Part shown: piece after piece, positions 45,836-55,180 of the stretch
Position numbering within the stretch: position 1 is the first letter of the stretch
Layout: each line of letters begins with the position of its first letter
Assembly: GCA_947497755.1 (NCBI GenBank)
Contig: CANMHT010000002.1
Coordinates: forward strand, 434,001-498,000
DNA length: 64,000 bases
DNA from: an uncultured Polaribacter sp.
GTDB taxonomy: Bacteria > Bacteroidota > Bacteroidia > Flavobacteriales > Flavobacteriaceae
Reading direction: 5' to 3'
The notes under the pieces: model-generated
Told to the model about the DNA's origin: nothing
Database searches by the model: none
What the model saw: only the letters and a program-made list of their open reading frames with translations
Made by a program: the position numbers and the translations under genes

Positions 45836-47332
45836 CTAGTTTGAATTCTTCAGTTTAAAAATAAATACATTTTTTACAATTTGTGTAGCTCTAGTAATTG
45901 CTATAGTATCTATAGGTTCTATAATGGGATACCACTCTTTGAAAATTGTAGGATGTTCAAAGTTTCTACTATCAGTAATATATAAAACTTCATTAGCTAA
46001 GGGCTTAAATTCCAGGTTAATCCAATAGTATTTGTGAATGTTTTTTAAACTACCTAAACCATAAACTTGCATTCCTAATGGCCTAGCAATATAGTAATCT
46101 ATATGAGCTGCAGGATGCCATTTGTTAGAAACAATTTGAAGATGTTCTAAGTCTCTTTTTTTAAGAGTTTGATTTATTTTTTTTCCGGCCTGTTTCCAAC
46201 CATAAAGGTCCATTAGTACATCATTTTTGCCAACAGTTATGCTTGATTTTGATTTTTGAGCTGTTAAAAACCAACCTTTATTAATTGTAAATACTGCAAG
46301 TACTAAAAGAAAACTAATCATACCAAATCCAATAGAAAGTTTGGTAATAATTTTTTTTCTATTTGTAATGAATATTGCAGCTATTGGTAATAAGGTGATA
46401 TAAGAAATACCAGACCAATGTGGCAATGTACTTCTAGAAAGAGCTAAATAAATAGTGGTACCTAGTAAAGGTAAAGTAGTTGTTAAAAAGAATTGAACTT
46501 GCTTCTTTTCAATTTGAAGTCTATTTTTAAAATAAGCGATAATTGCTAATAAAGTTACTATAAAAACATAAGGATTATTATAGAAAATTTGACCCAAGAT
46601 TTCTCTAAAAAAGGAATCTTTATTAAATGATATTTCGAAAATAGAGACTCGGTCTTGATGAAATTGATAGCTGATAAAATCATTTTGAAAATTCCAATAA
46701 AAAATGATTCCGATAAAAAGTAATGGTACTAAAAATAAGAGATAAAAAAAAGGAATTTTAAGCCATTTTCTATTGAAAAAAATAACATAAAGAACTACTC
46801 CAAATAGTAAATAAATGGCTTGATATTTAGAGTAAATGGCGAATCCAGCAAATAAAAATGCCAATATTAATTCTTTGTTGTTGACTTTCCTTGGATTGTA
46901 AGGGATAGTTTTTAAAAAGAAGAAAAAGCTTAGCAACCAACACAAAACCATTGGAGCATCCGGTAGAATAAAAGTTCCAGAAATGATGAGTCCATAAAAA
47001 CTTAAGTTGTATAAGATTACCGAAATGAAACCTGTTTTTTCATTGTGTAGTTTCTTACCAATTAAAAAGACAATCCACATAGAAATACTTGCAGGGAAAA
47101 TTGCTGCTAAACGAATAAAAAGCTCACTAGAAAAACTTAGGTTAAAGGTAAATAGCTGAATAAAAAAACCAACCATTGAAGGGTGATCAAAATGACTAAT
47201 GTCGGGATATTTTGCATAGAGCCAATAATAAACTTCATCATTTCCAAATTCTAATTGAGAAGCAAAAAATAATCGGATTAAAGTGCTAGTCGCAATAAAA
47301 ATTAATGCTTTTTGTTGAAAGGTAAACTTCAT
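45836..47332 (-). CDS. ArnT/PMT-like membrane glycosyltransferase (GT39/GT83 type)
   Basis: 498 residues with about eleven hydrophobic helices. The first loop has FGNDEVYYWLYAKYPDISHFDHPSM, the acidic DE motif typical of lipid-linked-sugar glycosyltransferases of the ArnT/PMT fold; the C-terminal ~120 residues are soluble (VLMDLYGWKQAGKKINQTL). Transfers a sugar from a polyprenyl carrier to an envelope acceptor, perhaps lipid A. Overlaps the PAP2 phosphatase gene by four bases, which fits recycling of the lipid carrier. Confidence 0.85.
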   Translation of the reverse strand: MKFTFQQKALIFIATSTLIRLFFASQLEFGNDEVYYWLYAKYPDISHFDHPSMVGFFIQLFTFNLSFSSELFIRLAAIFPASISMWIVFLIGKKLHNEKTGFISVILYNLSFYGLIISGTFILPDAPMVLCWLLSFFFFLKTIPYNPRKVNNKELILAFLFAGFAIYSKYQAIYLLFGVVLYVIFFNRKWLKIPFFYLLFLVPLLFIGIIFYWNFQNDFISYQFHQDRVSIFEISFNKDSFFREILGQIFYNNPYVFIVTLLAIIAYFKNRLQIEKKQVQFFLTTTLPLLGTTIYLALSRSTLPHWSGISYITLLPIAAIFITNRKKIITKLSIGFGMISFLLVLAVFTINKGWFLTAQKSKSSITVGKNDVLMDLYGWKQAGKKINQTLKKRDLEHLQIVSNKWHPAAHIDYYIARPLGMQVYGLGSLKNIHKYYWINLEFKPLANEVLYITDSRNFEHPTIFKEWYPIIEPIDTIAITRATQIVKNVFIFKLKNSN

Positions 47333-47976
47333 ATCAATGCACTTCTTTTAAGATTAGAAAACAATCCAGTGCTTAAGAATCCAATAGCAATTCCGATAAA
47401 TGAACCTACAAAAATATCTATCCAATAATGCTGTGACAGATATACTCTAGAAAGTGCAGCAATCAGAGCTAAGGAAAACCATAAGTATTGAGAAGTACAT
47501 TTTTTGAAATGCAAGCATAAAATGGTTCCAATACAAAAAGCAGTAATGGTGTGCCCTGAAGGAAAAGAGTTCCATAATGCCATTTGAACACCTTCTACCA
47601 AATGAAGATTTTCTGTGCCTAAATCTCCAACAGGTCTTGGAACACCTTTAAAAATGATTTTCTTTAAAAAATGAGTAATTATTAAAGTGAGTATTCCAGA
47701 TATAACTAATATCCAAGGCCATTTTCTCTGGATTAAAAAGAGTAATAGAAATAGGATCCCAAACATCAATCCATCACCTAAAAAAGTAGCATATTTAAAA
47801 AAAGTGTCCCAAAAAGGTGTGTGGAATTGGTTGAGTAGTAAGTGAAAATTTTGCTTGTCATAAATCAGTATAAAGCCTAATGAAGTAAAACAGAATAGTA
47901 AATAGAGAAGAAAAACTTCTTTTTTTATGGTAGTTGTTAATGGAAGAATCTTGCTTTTCATTTGATAAATAGGCAT
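47329..47976 (-). CDS. PAP2-family membrane phosphatase
   Basis: 215 residues, six hydrophobic helices. The three phosphatase motifs are present: KKIIFKGVPRP, PSGH, and SRVYLSQHYWIDI (SRxxxxxHxxxD). Dephosphorylates a lipid phosphate such as undecaprenyl or lipid A phosphate, active site towards the periplasm. An alternative start is MKSKILPL five codons in. Co-transcribed with the glycosyltransferase gene that overlaps it. Confidence 0.9.
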   Translation of the reverse strand: MPIYQMKSKILPLTTTIKKEVFLLYLLFCFTSLGFILIYDKQNFHLLLNQFHTPFWDTFFKYATFLGDGLMFGILFLLLFLIQRKWPWILVISGILTLIITHFLKKIIFKGVPRPVGDLGTENLHLVEGVQMALWNSFPSGHTITAFCIGTILCLHFKKCTSQYLWFSLALIAALSRVYLSQHYWIDIFVGSFIGIAIGFLSTGLFSNLKRSALI

Positions 47977-48116
47977 TTGAAATTGTTTTGTTTGGAGGTG
48001 ATTACCTCAGATGAAACCCAAAGTAGTTTTGGGCTTCTATGAGGATTTGTAAAAAAGGGGGTAGTCAATTCTATAGTTCTATTTCTAAATCGATAAACAC
48101 TTATTGAGCATGTGTT

Positions 48117-48722
48117 TTAAAATTTATAGGTAAAACCTATGGTTGGTGTGTTTTCTATAAATCCGGAGGATAATTCTAAACTTATATTGTTGCGATAGCG
48201 TTTTGTAAATAAGTAACTCATTCCAACTCCAATAGCTGCACCAGCAAGGATGTCCCAACGATCGTGTTTGTTCGCTTTAATTCTAGTGTAACCAACATAG
48301 CCAGCTAATAAATAGGCAGGTATTCCGTAGTTCCAACCATATCTTTTCTGAATAAATGCTGCACTAGAAAAAGCTGTAGATGTATGTGCAGAAGGAAAAC
48401 TGTTGTTGTCTTCGCCATTAGGACGTTTCTTATGAATACTCAACTTTAATAAATAAGACAAGGTGAGTGTACTTGCTAAAGCCTTTGAGAATTGTAAAGT
48501 TCCTTTTTGATCATCTTTCCAAATAAGTGTAGAACTTAACGCTAACGCTGGCATGGCAACAACCAAAATATCACCATTTGTTTTGTGTCTTTTTTGAGTA
48601 GAATTTAATGGAGTGTATTGTCCATAAAGTAATGAAGAACTAAAAAACAACAACAAAAAGATACATGCGAAAATGCGAGTATTTTTATGTTGATAGAAAG
48701 ATTTTATATCAATAAAACTCAT
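48117..48722 (-). CDS. Second PAP2-family phosphatase
   Basis: 201 residues. One N-terminal hydrophobic helix, then motifs KKRP (in SIHKKRPNGEDNN), PSAH (FPSAHTSTAF) and TRIKANKHDRWDI. The C-terminus IGFTYKF, ending in an aromatic residue, looks like an outer-membrane beta-strand end, so the protein may sit in the outer envelope unlike the neighbouring PAP2 gene. It is separated from that gene by 140 bases. Substrate unknown; likely a phospholipid or lipid A phosphatase. Confidence 0.87.
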   Translation of the reverse strand: MSFIDIKSFYQHKNTRIFACIFLLLFFSSSLLYGQYTPLNSTQKRHKTNGDILVVAMPALALSSTLIWKDDQKGTLQFSKALASTLTLSYLLKLSIHKKRPNGEDNNSFPSAHTSTAFSSAAFIQKRYGWNYGIPAYLLAGYVGYTRIKANKHDRWDILAGAAIGVGMSYLFTKRYRNNISLELSSGFIENTPTIGFTYKF

Positions 48723-48970
48723 AGATTAAGGTTTAAAATATGTAGTTGCTCCATTAAAACTTAGGCGCTTTTTACATTTTTAAACCACAAAAGTATGGGT
48801 GTGGTATCTGTTGTTAAATTGAAAAAGGTTCGGTATGCGTTTCTAGAACTTTTTTATATTCTTAATAAGTTTTTGTTATTGATTAACAGGGTGTTAAGTG
48901 GTTTTTAAAATTGTAGAAAATAGGTGTTAAAAACGCATTTAGAACTAGGGAAGAAGTGAGTTTAACAGAA

Positions 48971-49990
48971 TTAACTAGAAGGAAGAGATTTTTTAAATTC
49001 GCTTGGAGTGACTCCATAAAGTTTTTTAAATGTGGTGTTGAAAGATGATTTAGATTTAAAACCTACCTCATTAGCAATTCCCATGATTGTATAATGAGCA
49101 TACTTTTTGTTTTGGAGATATTCAACAAACTCTTCTGCTCTTTTTTTGTTGATGTAATCTTGGAAACTTGTTTTCATATACACATTTAATACTTCAGATA
49201 GGTTTTGTCTTGAAATACCAATTTTTTGTGCTACCTCATTTACTTTAATATCACTTTGTATAAAAAGTTTTTCATCGTTCATTAACTCAACAAAAGCTTT
49301 TTTGTAAATACTTGCTTTTTGACGAGTTAGGCTAGAAGCTTTGTAGTGCTTGATTTCAGATTTTGGCAATACAGTTTTTGGTGAGATCACCAATTTGAAG
49401 AGTATCACATAAAGAAGTAATCCAGATAAGCCAATGATTCCGTAGCCTTCAATAAACGAAGCAATTTTATCTCCTTCTAGAAAATAAAAAGAAACGAGGT
49501 CTAATACATACACAATTAAAAATGTAATAATAAAAAAGAGCATCCAGTTTTCTTTTTTGTTTTTTATAATGTCGAATATGGTATACACTAAAAAACCAAT
49601 CATGATTAAGAAAATAACGCTCATAGTGGCAATAAAAAGCGGGTGTTCTTCTGTTGGGAAACTCCCTTCTAAAGATTCTAAAAAGATAAATCCCAAATAA
49701 GGTGTAAAGAAGAATAGATCTTTGGGATTAAATCTTGTTTGATTAGAATTATGGTATTTGATTAATAAAAAGAAAAGAGTGATAACCAACGGTGGATGAA
49801 AAATATACCAATTAGCTTCTGACTGAAAAAGGTTAAAATTATCATCTCCAATAATGTGAAAAAGTATAGAAATGATGGTAGCAAATAATAGCCAGAAGTT
49901 TACAGAAACAAAGCTCTTTCTTTTCATAAATAAAATGGAGAGCAAAAATAAACCTTGCGCAATGGCAACTATTTGAATGAATTTTAACAT
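48971..49990 (-). CDS. Membrane-anchored AraC-family regulator
   Basis: 339 residues. Residues 1-~205 contain six or seven hydrophobic helices. After a linker, ~235-335 form an AraC/HTH_18 DNA-binding domain (IKVNEVAQKIGISRQNLSEV, DYINKKRAEEFVEYLQ, TIMGIANEVGFKSKSSFNTT followed by FKKLYGVTPSEFKK). This 7TM-HTH layout is common in Bacteroidota and implies direct control from the membrane. Signal and targets unknown; the PAP2 and glycosyltransferase genes downstream on the same strand are possible ones. Confidence 0.92.
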   Translation of the reverse strand: MLKFIQIVAIAQGLFLLSILFMKRKSFVSVNFWLLFATIISILFHIIGDDNFNLFQSEANWYIFHPPLVITLFFLLIKYHNSNQTRFNPKDLFFFTPYLGFIFLESLEGSFPTEEHPLFIATMSVIFLIMIGFLVYTIFDIIKNKKENWMLFFIITFLIVYVLDLVSFYFLEGDKIASFIEGYGIIGLSGLLLYVILFKLVISPKTVLPKSEIKHYKASSLTRQKASIYKKAFVELMNDEKLFIQSDIKVNEVAQKIGISRQNLSEVLNVYMKTSFQDYINKKRAEEFVEYLQNKKYAHYTIMGIANEVGFKSKSSFNTTFKKLYGVTPSEFKKSLPSS

Positions 49991-50185
49991 GTAATAAATC
50001 TGTGTTTTTAGGATATAAAAATATTCATAAAATATGAACTGTAGTTAGAGGTAGTTTAACAAACTATAAAGTATACTCTAAAAAACGATTTTAAAGAGTA
50101 TTTAGTATTGGGTAAAATGAAGAAAATATATCGATGTTTTTATTGATAATTAATGAGGGGTAAATAGGAGAAACATGATTTTATA

Positions 50186-50896
50186 TTAATCTCTATTCGT
50201 TTCAAAATAATCATCGGGGTAAATCCAGCCACTTTTTTTATGTTGGGATTTATTGCTTTTATTTGTTTTTAGATTTTTTGTTTTGACAATTTTCTTACTA
50301 TAAAGAAAACCTTCTTCTTTTGTTTTGGTTTGATGAGTGCTGCGTTTCTTTTTGGCGTACTTGTTCTTACAAGATTTGCAATAGCTTGGTGGATGTTCCC
50401 AATCTTTATGAATGTTAAAAGTTGTATGGCAATTTTCACAACTTTTTTCTATCCATTTTGCTTTTTCATTTGAAATACAAAGTGTACATAAATCAGAGGG
50501 TTTTGTCCAGTCTGCATGATATTTAATTGAGGTACCACATTTGCTACAGCTTTTAATTTTCCATTTTGCTTTTTCTTTGGATACACATGGTTTACATAAA
50601 TCTGGAATCCTTGTCCAATCTGAATGGTATTTTATAGAAGTACCACATTTGCTACAGCTTTTAACTTTCCATTTTGCTTTTTCTTTGGATATACAAGATT
50701 TACATAAATCTGGAATTCGATTCCAATCTTGATGGTATTTGATAGTAGTACTGCAACTATTACAAGAAGTTTCTTTCCATTTAGCAGCTTTCGCAGTTTT
50801 ACAGTCAGAACAAATATTGGGTGGGTTATTCCAGTCTTCATGTACCATAATTTCACCGTAACATTCGTTGCATTTTATTGCATACCATTTAGACAT
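50186..50896 (-). CDS. Protein with five tandem zinc-ribbon repeats
   Basis: 236 residues. Five repeats of exactly 36 residues, each with two CxxC pairs (Cys 9/12 and 29/32, then +36 each) and between them a H-x-DW...P core, for example CGTSIKYHSDWTRIPDLC. Twenty cysteines in all, pointing to five bound zinc ions. The repeats are joined by Lys-rich KEKAKW linkers, and the C-terminal 55 residues are basic (KKKRSTHQTKTKEE). Probably binds nucleic acid, but the function is unknown. No signal peptide. Confidence 0.8.
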   Translation of the reverse strand: MSKWYAIKCNECYGEIMVHEDWNNPPNICSDCKTAKAAKWKETSCNSCSTTIKYHQDWNRIPDLCKSCISKEKAKWKVKSCSKCGTSIKYHSDWTRIPDLCKPCVSKEKAKWKIKSCSKCGTSIKYHADWTKPSDLCTLCISNEKAKWIEKSCENCHTTFNIHKDWEHPPSYCKSCKNKYAKKKRSTHQTKTKEEGFLYSKKIVKTKNLKTNKSNKSQHKKSGWIYPDDYFETNRD

Positions 50897-51014
50897 TTGT
50901 TGGGCTTTATCTTACTGTTTAAAATTACTAAAAGGCAGTAATAATTAGCCTGAGAATTGTTAATTCTTAGAAAATCAGGTATTAATACCTGTATCGTTAT
51001 CGAAGAAAAATGTG

Positions 51015-51317
51015 TTATTTCTTTTTTACAGAATTGTAATGACTGTAAACGGTATTTACAAAACTAAGAATGATACCTATTCCTATAAGAATGTAAAAAA
51101 TGGTAAATAGTTTTCCGCCATTTGTTTGAGGAGAAAAATCGCCATAACCAATTGTGGTTAATGTGATGATAGAGAAATAGATGGAATCTAACCAACTCCA
51201 TCCTTCTAAGAAATGATAAACTACAGTTCCAAACCCTAAAATGATAAAAGAAGTAATGAGTAAATCTCTGTATTGCTTGTCTTGAAAAAAGGAAAAAAGG
51301 GTTCTAAAAAAGATCAT
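51015..51317 (-). CDS. Small two-helix potassium channel subunit
   Basis: 100 residues. Two hydrophobic helices (LITSFIILGFGTVVYHFLEG and LFTIFYILIGIGIILSFVN) flank a pore loop with the selectivity filter TTIGYGDFSP. It forms a KcsA-like tetramer in the inner membrane. No RCK or other regulatory domain is attached, and no partner gene lies nearby. Confidence 0.9.
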   Translation of the reverse strand: MIFFRTLFSFFQDKQYRDLLITSFIILGFGTVVYHFLEGWSWLDSIYFSIITLTTIGYGDFSPQTNGGKLFTIFYILIGIGIILSFVNTVYSHYNSVKKK

Positions 51318-51658
51318 AGAGTAATTTTTTTAGTTGCTAAATGCTTGTGCTTCAAAGATAATTAATCATAAAATGATAGGCAATTTTGAGCTGTGAAACT
51401 TTTTAGTTTTTACTCTTTAATAATTGCTTAAAATATAATTGTAACTCCTCGATTTTATAAACTTTCCAACTCGTTATCAAATCTTGAATTCTACACAAAT
51501 AAAAAGTATGTCGAACATAAGTATTATTTGTGATTTTAACTCATTTTCAAATTGTCAAATCGTGTAATTGTTTAATCGTGTAATTGGTATATTGGTTCAT
51601 TTATAAATTGCTACATTAGAAAATTTTCAACTTTTAAACTAATTGATTCTTTGTAAAT

Positions 51659-51730
51659 AGATCTCTCCGTGTTAGTCGAGATGACAAAGTAAAAAATGTA
51701 ACTGTCATTTCGAGCGTAGTCGAGAAATCT
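51659..51730. repeat. REP-like palindrome, copy 1
   Basis: AGATCTCTCC...GTCGAGATGACA and TGTCATTTCGAGC...CGAGAAATCT form imperfect inverted arms of ~28 bases around a short A-rich loop. Confidence 0.75.
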
Positions 51731-52093
51731 TCTTCGTGATTTAGATATCCTTTCATTAACTTTATCTTGATAAAAAGTAAGAAAAATCAAGACTTCTTTT
51801 TCTTTTATTTGAATTCTAACGATTTTTTCAGCGAACGCATCCAGACCACTTTGTTCTTTGTACGCTTATACGCTTTCTAATCTTGAATTCTATACAAATA
51901 AAAAGTATGTCGAACACAAGTGTTATTTGTGATTTTAACTCACTTTCTAACTTTCCAACTCATTATCAAATTAACTCATTTTCAAATTGTCAAATCGTGT
52001 AATTGTTAAATCGTGTAATTGGTATATTGGTTCATTTATAAATTGCTACATTAGAAAACTTTCAACTTTTAAACTAATTGATTTTTTGTAAAT

Positions 52094-52165
52094 AGATCTC
52101 TCCATTTCAGTCGAGATGACAAAGTGAAAAATGTAACTGTCATTTCGAGCGTAGTCGAGAAATCT
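52094..52165. repeat. REP-like palindrome, copy 2
   Basis: Second copy, differing mainly as CATTTCAGTCGAG instead of GTGTTAGTCGAG in the left arm. Confidence 0.75.
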
Positions 52166-52477
52166 TCTTCGTGATTTAGATATCCTTTCATTAACTTTAT
52201 CTTGATAAAAAGTAAGAAAAATCAAGACTTCTTTTTCTTTTATTTGAATTCTTACGATTTTTTCAACGAACGCATCCAGACCACTCCGTTCTTTGGACGC
52301 TTATACGCTTTCTAATCTTGAATTCTACACAAATAAAAAGTATGTCGGGCATAAGTATTATTTGTGATTTTAACTCATTTTCAAATTGTTTAATCGTGTA
52401 ATTGGTATATTGGTTCATTTATAAATTGCTACATTAGAAAACTTTCAACTTTTAAACTAATTGACTCTTTGTAAATA

Positions 52478-52549
52478 GATCTCTCCGTGTTAGTCGAGAT
52501 GACAAAGTAAAAAATGTAACTGTCATTTCGAGCGTAGTCGAGAAATCTT
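52478..52549. repeat. REP-like palindrome, copy 3
   Basis: Third copy, same as copy 1 over almost all of its length. Confidence 0.75.
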
Positions 52550-53017
52550 CTTCGTGATTTAGATATCCTTTCATTAACTTTTTTTTGATAAAAAGTAAGA
52601 AAAATCAAGACTTCTTTTTCTTTTATTTGAATTATAACGATTTTTTCAGCGAACGTATCCAGACTACTTTGTTCTTTGTACGCTTATACGCTTTCTAATC
52701 TTGAATTCTACACAAATAAAAAGTATGTCGAACATAAGTATTATTTGTGGTTTTAACTCATTTTTAAATTGTCAAATCGTGTAATTGTTTAATCGTGTAA
52801 TTGATATATTGGTTCATTTATAAATTGCTACATTAGAAAACTTTATAAACTTTTAACATTCTAACTTTTAAACTAATCATCAAATTAGAACATCTTCAAA
52901 TTTTCAAATTGTTACATTGGTAAATTGTTTCATTGCTAAATTAAAAACACTATAAAAACTTTTACACTCTTTAACATTCCAACTATTTAACTCATTGTTA
53001 CTTTTTAAATAAAAAAT

Positions 53018-53047
53018 TTGTTTATATAAATTTAATTTCTAGATTTG
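53018..53047 (+). promoter_or_regulatory. Promoter of the phe/tyr operon
   Basis: TTG (53018-53020), 19 bases, TAGATTTG (53040-53047): full consensus. It places the RNA start near 53054, 21 bases before the leader peptide. Confidence 0.78.
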
Positions 53048-53074
53048 TCCCGTACAACAAAAACAAAACAAACG

Positions 53075-53134
53075 ATGTTACAAAACATTTGGCAAGGTTT
53101 CTATTTTTACTTTTATTTTTTTAATAAGAGCTGA
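53075..53134 (+). CDS. Phe/Tyr-rich attenuator leader peptide of the pheA operon
   Basis: A 19-residue frame, MLQNIWQGFYFYFYFFNKS, with eight aromatic residues in a row (F/Y at positions 9-16) plus one Trp. It lies between the operon promoter and pheA, and its stop codon overlaps the antiterminator strand. Such residue choice just before an aromatic amino acid operon is the mark of a ribosome-stalling leader: shortage of charged tRNA-Phe or tRNA-Tyr would halt translation and allow read-through. Confidence 0.85.
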   Translation: MLQNIWQGFYFYFYFFNKS

Positions 53135-53203
53135 GACTTTGTACCGTATTGTTAACATCAAAATAATATATCATAAAGTCTCGAAATATCGAGGCTTTTT
53201 TTT
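53133..53203 (+). promoter_or_regulatory. Attenuator (antiterminator and terminator) of the pheA operon
   Basis: Strand 2, GAGACTTT (53133-53140), pairs perfectly with strand 3, AAAGTCTC (53175-53182). Strand 3 alternatively pairs as AGTCTCGA (53177-53184) with TCGAGGCT (53189-53196), followed by eight T: a complete intrinsic terminator. The two folds exclude each other. A ribosome at the leader stop covers strand 2 and lets the terminator form; a ribosome stalled on Phe/Tyr codons leaves strand 2 free. Confidence 0.85.
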
Positions 53204-54040
53204 ATGTCTAAAATGAAAAAAAGAATAGCCATACAAGGAGCAGAAGGATCAAACCATCATAAAGTAGCTCGAGATTTTTACGGAGAAGATGTCTCTTTAA
53301 AAGAATGTTTGTCTTTTGATGTGTTGGTCGATAGTTTATTGGACACAACTTGTGATAAAGGAATTATGGCGATAGAAAATACCATTGCTGGTTCTATTAT
53401 TCCGAATTACGCTTTAATTGATGCTAATAATTTGCATATAAGTGGAGAAGAATATTTGAATATTCATCATCATTTAATGGCATTGCCAGGTCAACAAATA
53501 TCAGAGATTAAAGAAGTGTGTTCACATCCTATGGCATTGTTACAATGCAAAGAGTTTTTTAAAAAATATCCACATATCAAATTGGTAGAAGATGTAGATA
53601 CTGCAGAGGTTGCTAAACGCATTGCAAAAGATCAATTAAAAGGAGTAGCAGCTATTGCTCCAAAATTAGCAGCAGAAATTTTTGGATTAGAAGTTATAGA
53701 AGATGAAATCCAAACCATGAAAGAAAATGCGACTCGTTTTGTGATTGTGCAAACCCAGCAACCTAACAACGGAATTGATCAAATAGATAAAGCTTCGTTT
53801 AAGTTTCAATTAGATCATAAAAGAGGAAGTTTAGCAGCTATTTTAAATGTGTTGAGCGATTGTAAAATGAATTTAACAAAGATTCAATCGTTGCCAGTAA
53901 TTGAAACACCTTGGAAATATTCATTTTTTGTAGATGTAACTTTTGAAGATTATAACGATTATAAAAAGGCCAGTGCAATCTTAGGTATTATGGCAGAGGA
54001 GTTTAAAGTATTAGGCGCTTATAAAAACGGAAGAAAATGA
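53204..54040 (+). CDS. pheA: Prephenate dehydratase
   Basis: Up to 278 residues. Converts prephenate to phenylpyruvate for phenylalanine. IAIQGAEGSNHHKVARDFYG at the start, IMAIENTIAGSIIPNYALI with the active-site Thr region, NATRFVIVQ, then a C-terminal ACT domain (SFKFQLDHKRGSLAAILNVL; KIQSLPV) that binds Phe for feedback inhibition. No chorismate mutase domain is attached; that activity is in the last gene of the operon. ATG at 53204 touches the terminator T-run; ATG at 53213 (MKKRIAIQG) is an equally good start. Confidence 0.94.
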   Translation: MSKMKKRIAIQGAEGSNHHKVARDFYGEDVSLKECLSFDVLVDSLLDTTCDKGIMAIENTIAGSIIPNYALIDANNLHISGEEYLNIHHHLMALPGQQISEIKEVCSHPMALLQCKEFFKKYPHIKLVEDVDTAEVAKRIAKDQLKGVAAIAPKLAAEIFGLEVIEDEIQTMKENATRFVIVQTQQPNNGIDQIDKASFKFQLDHKRGSLAAILNVLSDCKMNLTKIQSLPVIETPWKYSFFVDVTFEDYNDYKKASAILGIMAEEFKVLGAYKNGRK

Positions 54041-55179
54041 TTCAATCAGCAAAAAGATTAGAAAGTGTAGAAGAATACTACTTCTCTAAAAAATTAAGAG
54101 AAGTAAGAGAGTTAGCGGTAGCTGGAAAACCAATTATCAATATGGGAATTGGTAGCCCAGATTTGTTGCCACCAACAAAGGTAATTAACGCAATTCAGCA
54201 AAGTTTTAATGACGAAGCAGCACATAAATATCAAAGTTATCAAGGATTACCTGAGTTAAGATCTGCCATTGAAGCATTTTACAAACACAAGTTTAATGTG
54301 GTTGTGAATTCGGCAAATGAAATACTGCCGTTAATGGGAAGTAAAGAGGGGATTATGCATATTTCTATGGCTTTTTTAGATAAAGGAGATGAGGTTTTAA
54401 TTCCAAATCCAGGATATCCAACCTATACCTCAGTAACTAAATTGGTAGAAGCAAGTCCAGTTTTTTATGAATTAGAAGAAGCGAAAGAATGGCAACCAGA
54501 TTTAGCAGCTTTAGAACAACGAGATTTATCTAAAGTGAAAATTATGTGGGTTAATTATCCGCATATGCCTACAGGAACGAATGCATTAAAAGAGACTTTT
54601 GAAGCATTGATAGCCTTTGGTAAAAAGCATCAAATATTAATTGTAAATGACAATCCGTATAGTTTTATTTTAAACGAAAGACCATTAAGTATTTTACAAG
54701 TTGAAGGCGCAAAAGATGTTGCGTTAGAATTAAATTCACTTAGTAAAACATTTAATATGGCAGGTTGGCGAGTTGGAATGGTGTTAGGAAACTCACATCA
54801 TATCGAACAGATTTTAAAGGTAAAAAGTAATATGGATTCTGGGATGTTTTACGGAATTCAGAAAGGAGCGATAGAAGCTTTACATCTTTCAGATGACTGG
54901 TTTCAAAATCAGAATAAAGAATATGAAGAAAGAAGAGCATTGATTTTTAAAATCGCAGATAAATTAGGATGTACATATGAGCAAAATTCTACAGGACTCT
55001 TTGTTTGGGCTAAAGTACCAGCAGGAAAAACTTCAGAAGAACTAACGGATGAAATTTTATATGGAAAAGATATATTTATTACGCCAGGAACCGTTTTTGG
55101 AAGTCAAGGAAAAGGATACATCCGTTTTTCATTATGTGTGTCAAAAGAAGTAATTAACAAAGCATTAAATAGATTTTAG
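54037..55179 (+). CDS. Class I/II PLP aminotransferase (aromatic/aspartate type)
   Basis: 380 residues, fold type I aminotransferase. INMGIGSPDLLPPTKVINA, YQSYQGLPELRSAIEAFY, PNPGYPTYTS, the NDNPYSFI segment contacting PLP and the lysine in LNSLSKTFNMAGWRVG. In this operon it most likely transaminates phenylpyruvate and hydroxyphenylpyruvate to Phe and Tyr. LL-diaminopimelate aminotransferase and AspC relatives look similar. Overlaps pheA by four bases and precedes tyrA by one. Confidence 0.9.
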   Translation: MIQSAKRLESVEEYYFSKKLREVRELAVAGKPIINMGIGSPDLLPPTKVINAIQQSFNDEAAHKYQSYQGLPELRSAIEAFYKHKFNVVVNSANEILPLMGSKEGIMHISMAFLDKGDEVLIPNPGYPTYTSVTKLVEASPVFYELEEAKEWQPDLAALEQRDLSKVKIMWVNYPHMPTGTNALKETFEALIAFGKKHQILIVNDNPYSFILNERPLSILQVEGAKDVALELNSLSKTFNMAGWRVGMVLGNSHHIEQILKVKSNMDSGMFYGIQKGAIEALHLSDDWFQNQNKEYEERRALIFKIADKLGCTYEQNSTGLFVWAKVPAGKTSEELTDEILYGKDIFITPGTVFGSQGKGYIRFSLCVSKEVINKALNRF

Positions 55180-55180
55180 A

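Larger units (their letters stand above)
51481..52860. repeat. Long tandem repeat array, three full units and one partial
   Basis: Units start with ATCTTGAATTCTACACAAAT at 51481, 51880, 52315 and 52698, giving lengths of 399, 435 and 383 bases; the last is cut at ~52850. Units are over 90% alike by eye. Each full unit includes a TCGTGTAATTG pair, a REP-like palindrome and a GACTTCTTTTTCTTTTATTT stretch. No long frame is conserved, so the array is non-coding. Together with its flanks it makes the largest gene-free region of the window (51318-53074). Confidence 0.9.

Noticed and set aside
48117..48722. Second PAP2 gene as duplicate of the first
   Set aside because: Motif contexts, length and predicted membrane layout differ clearly.
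51481..52860. CRISPR array
   Set aside because: Units are about 400 bases with unequal lengths and no short repeat/unique spacer alternation; no cas genes are near.
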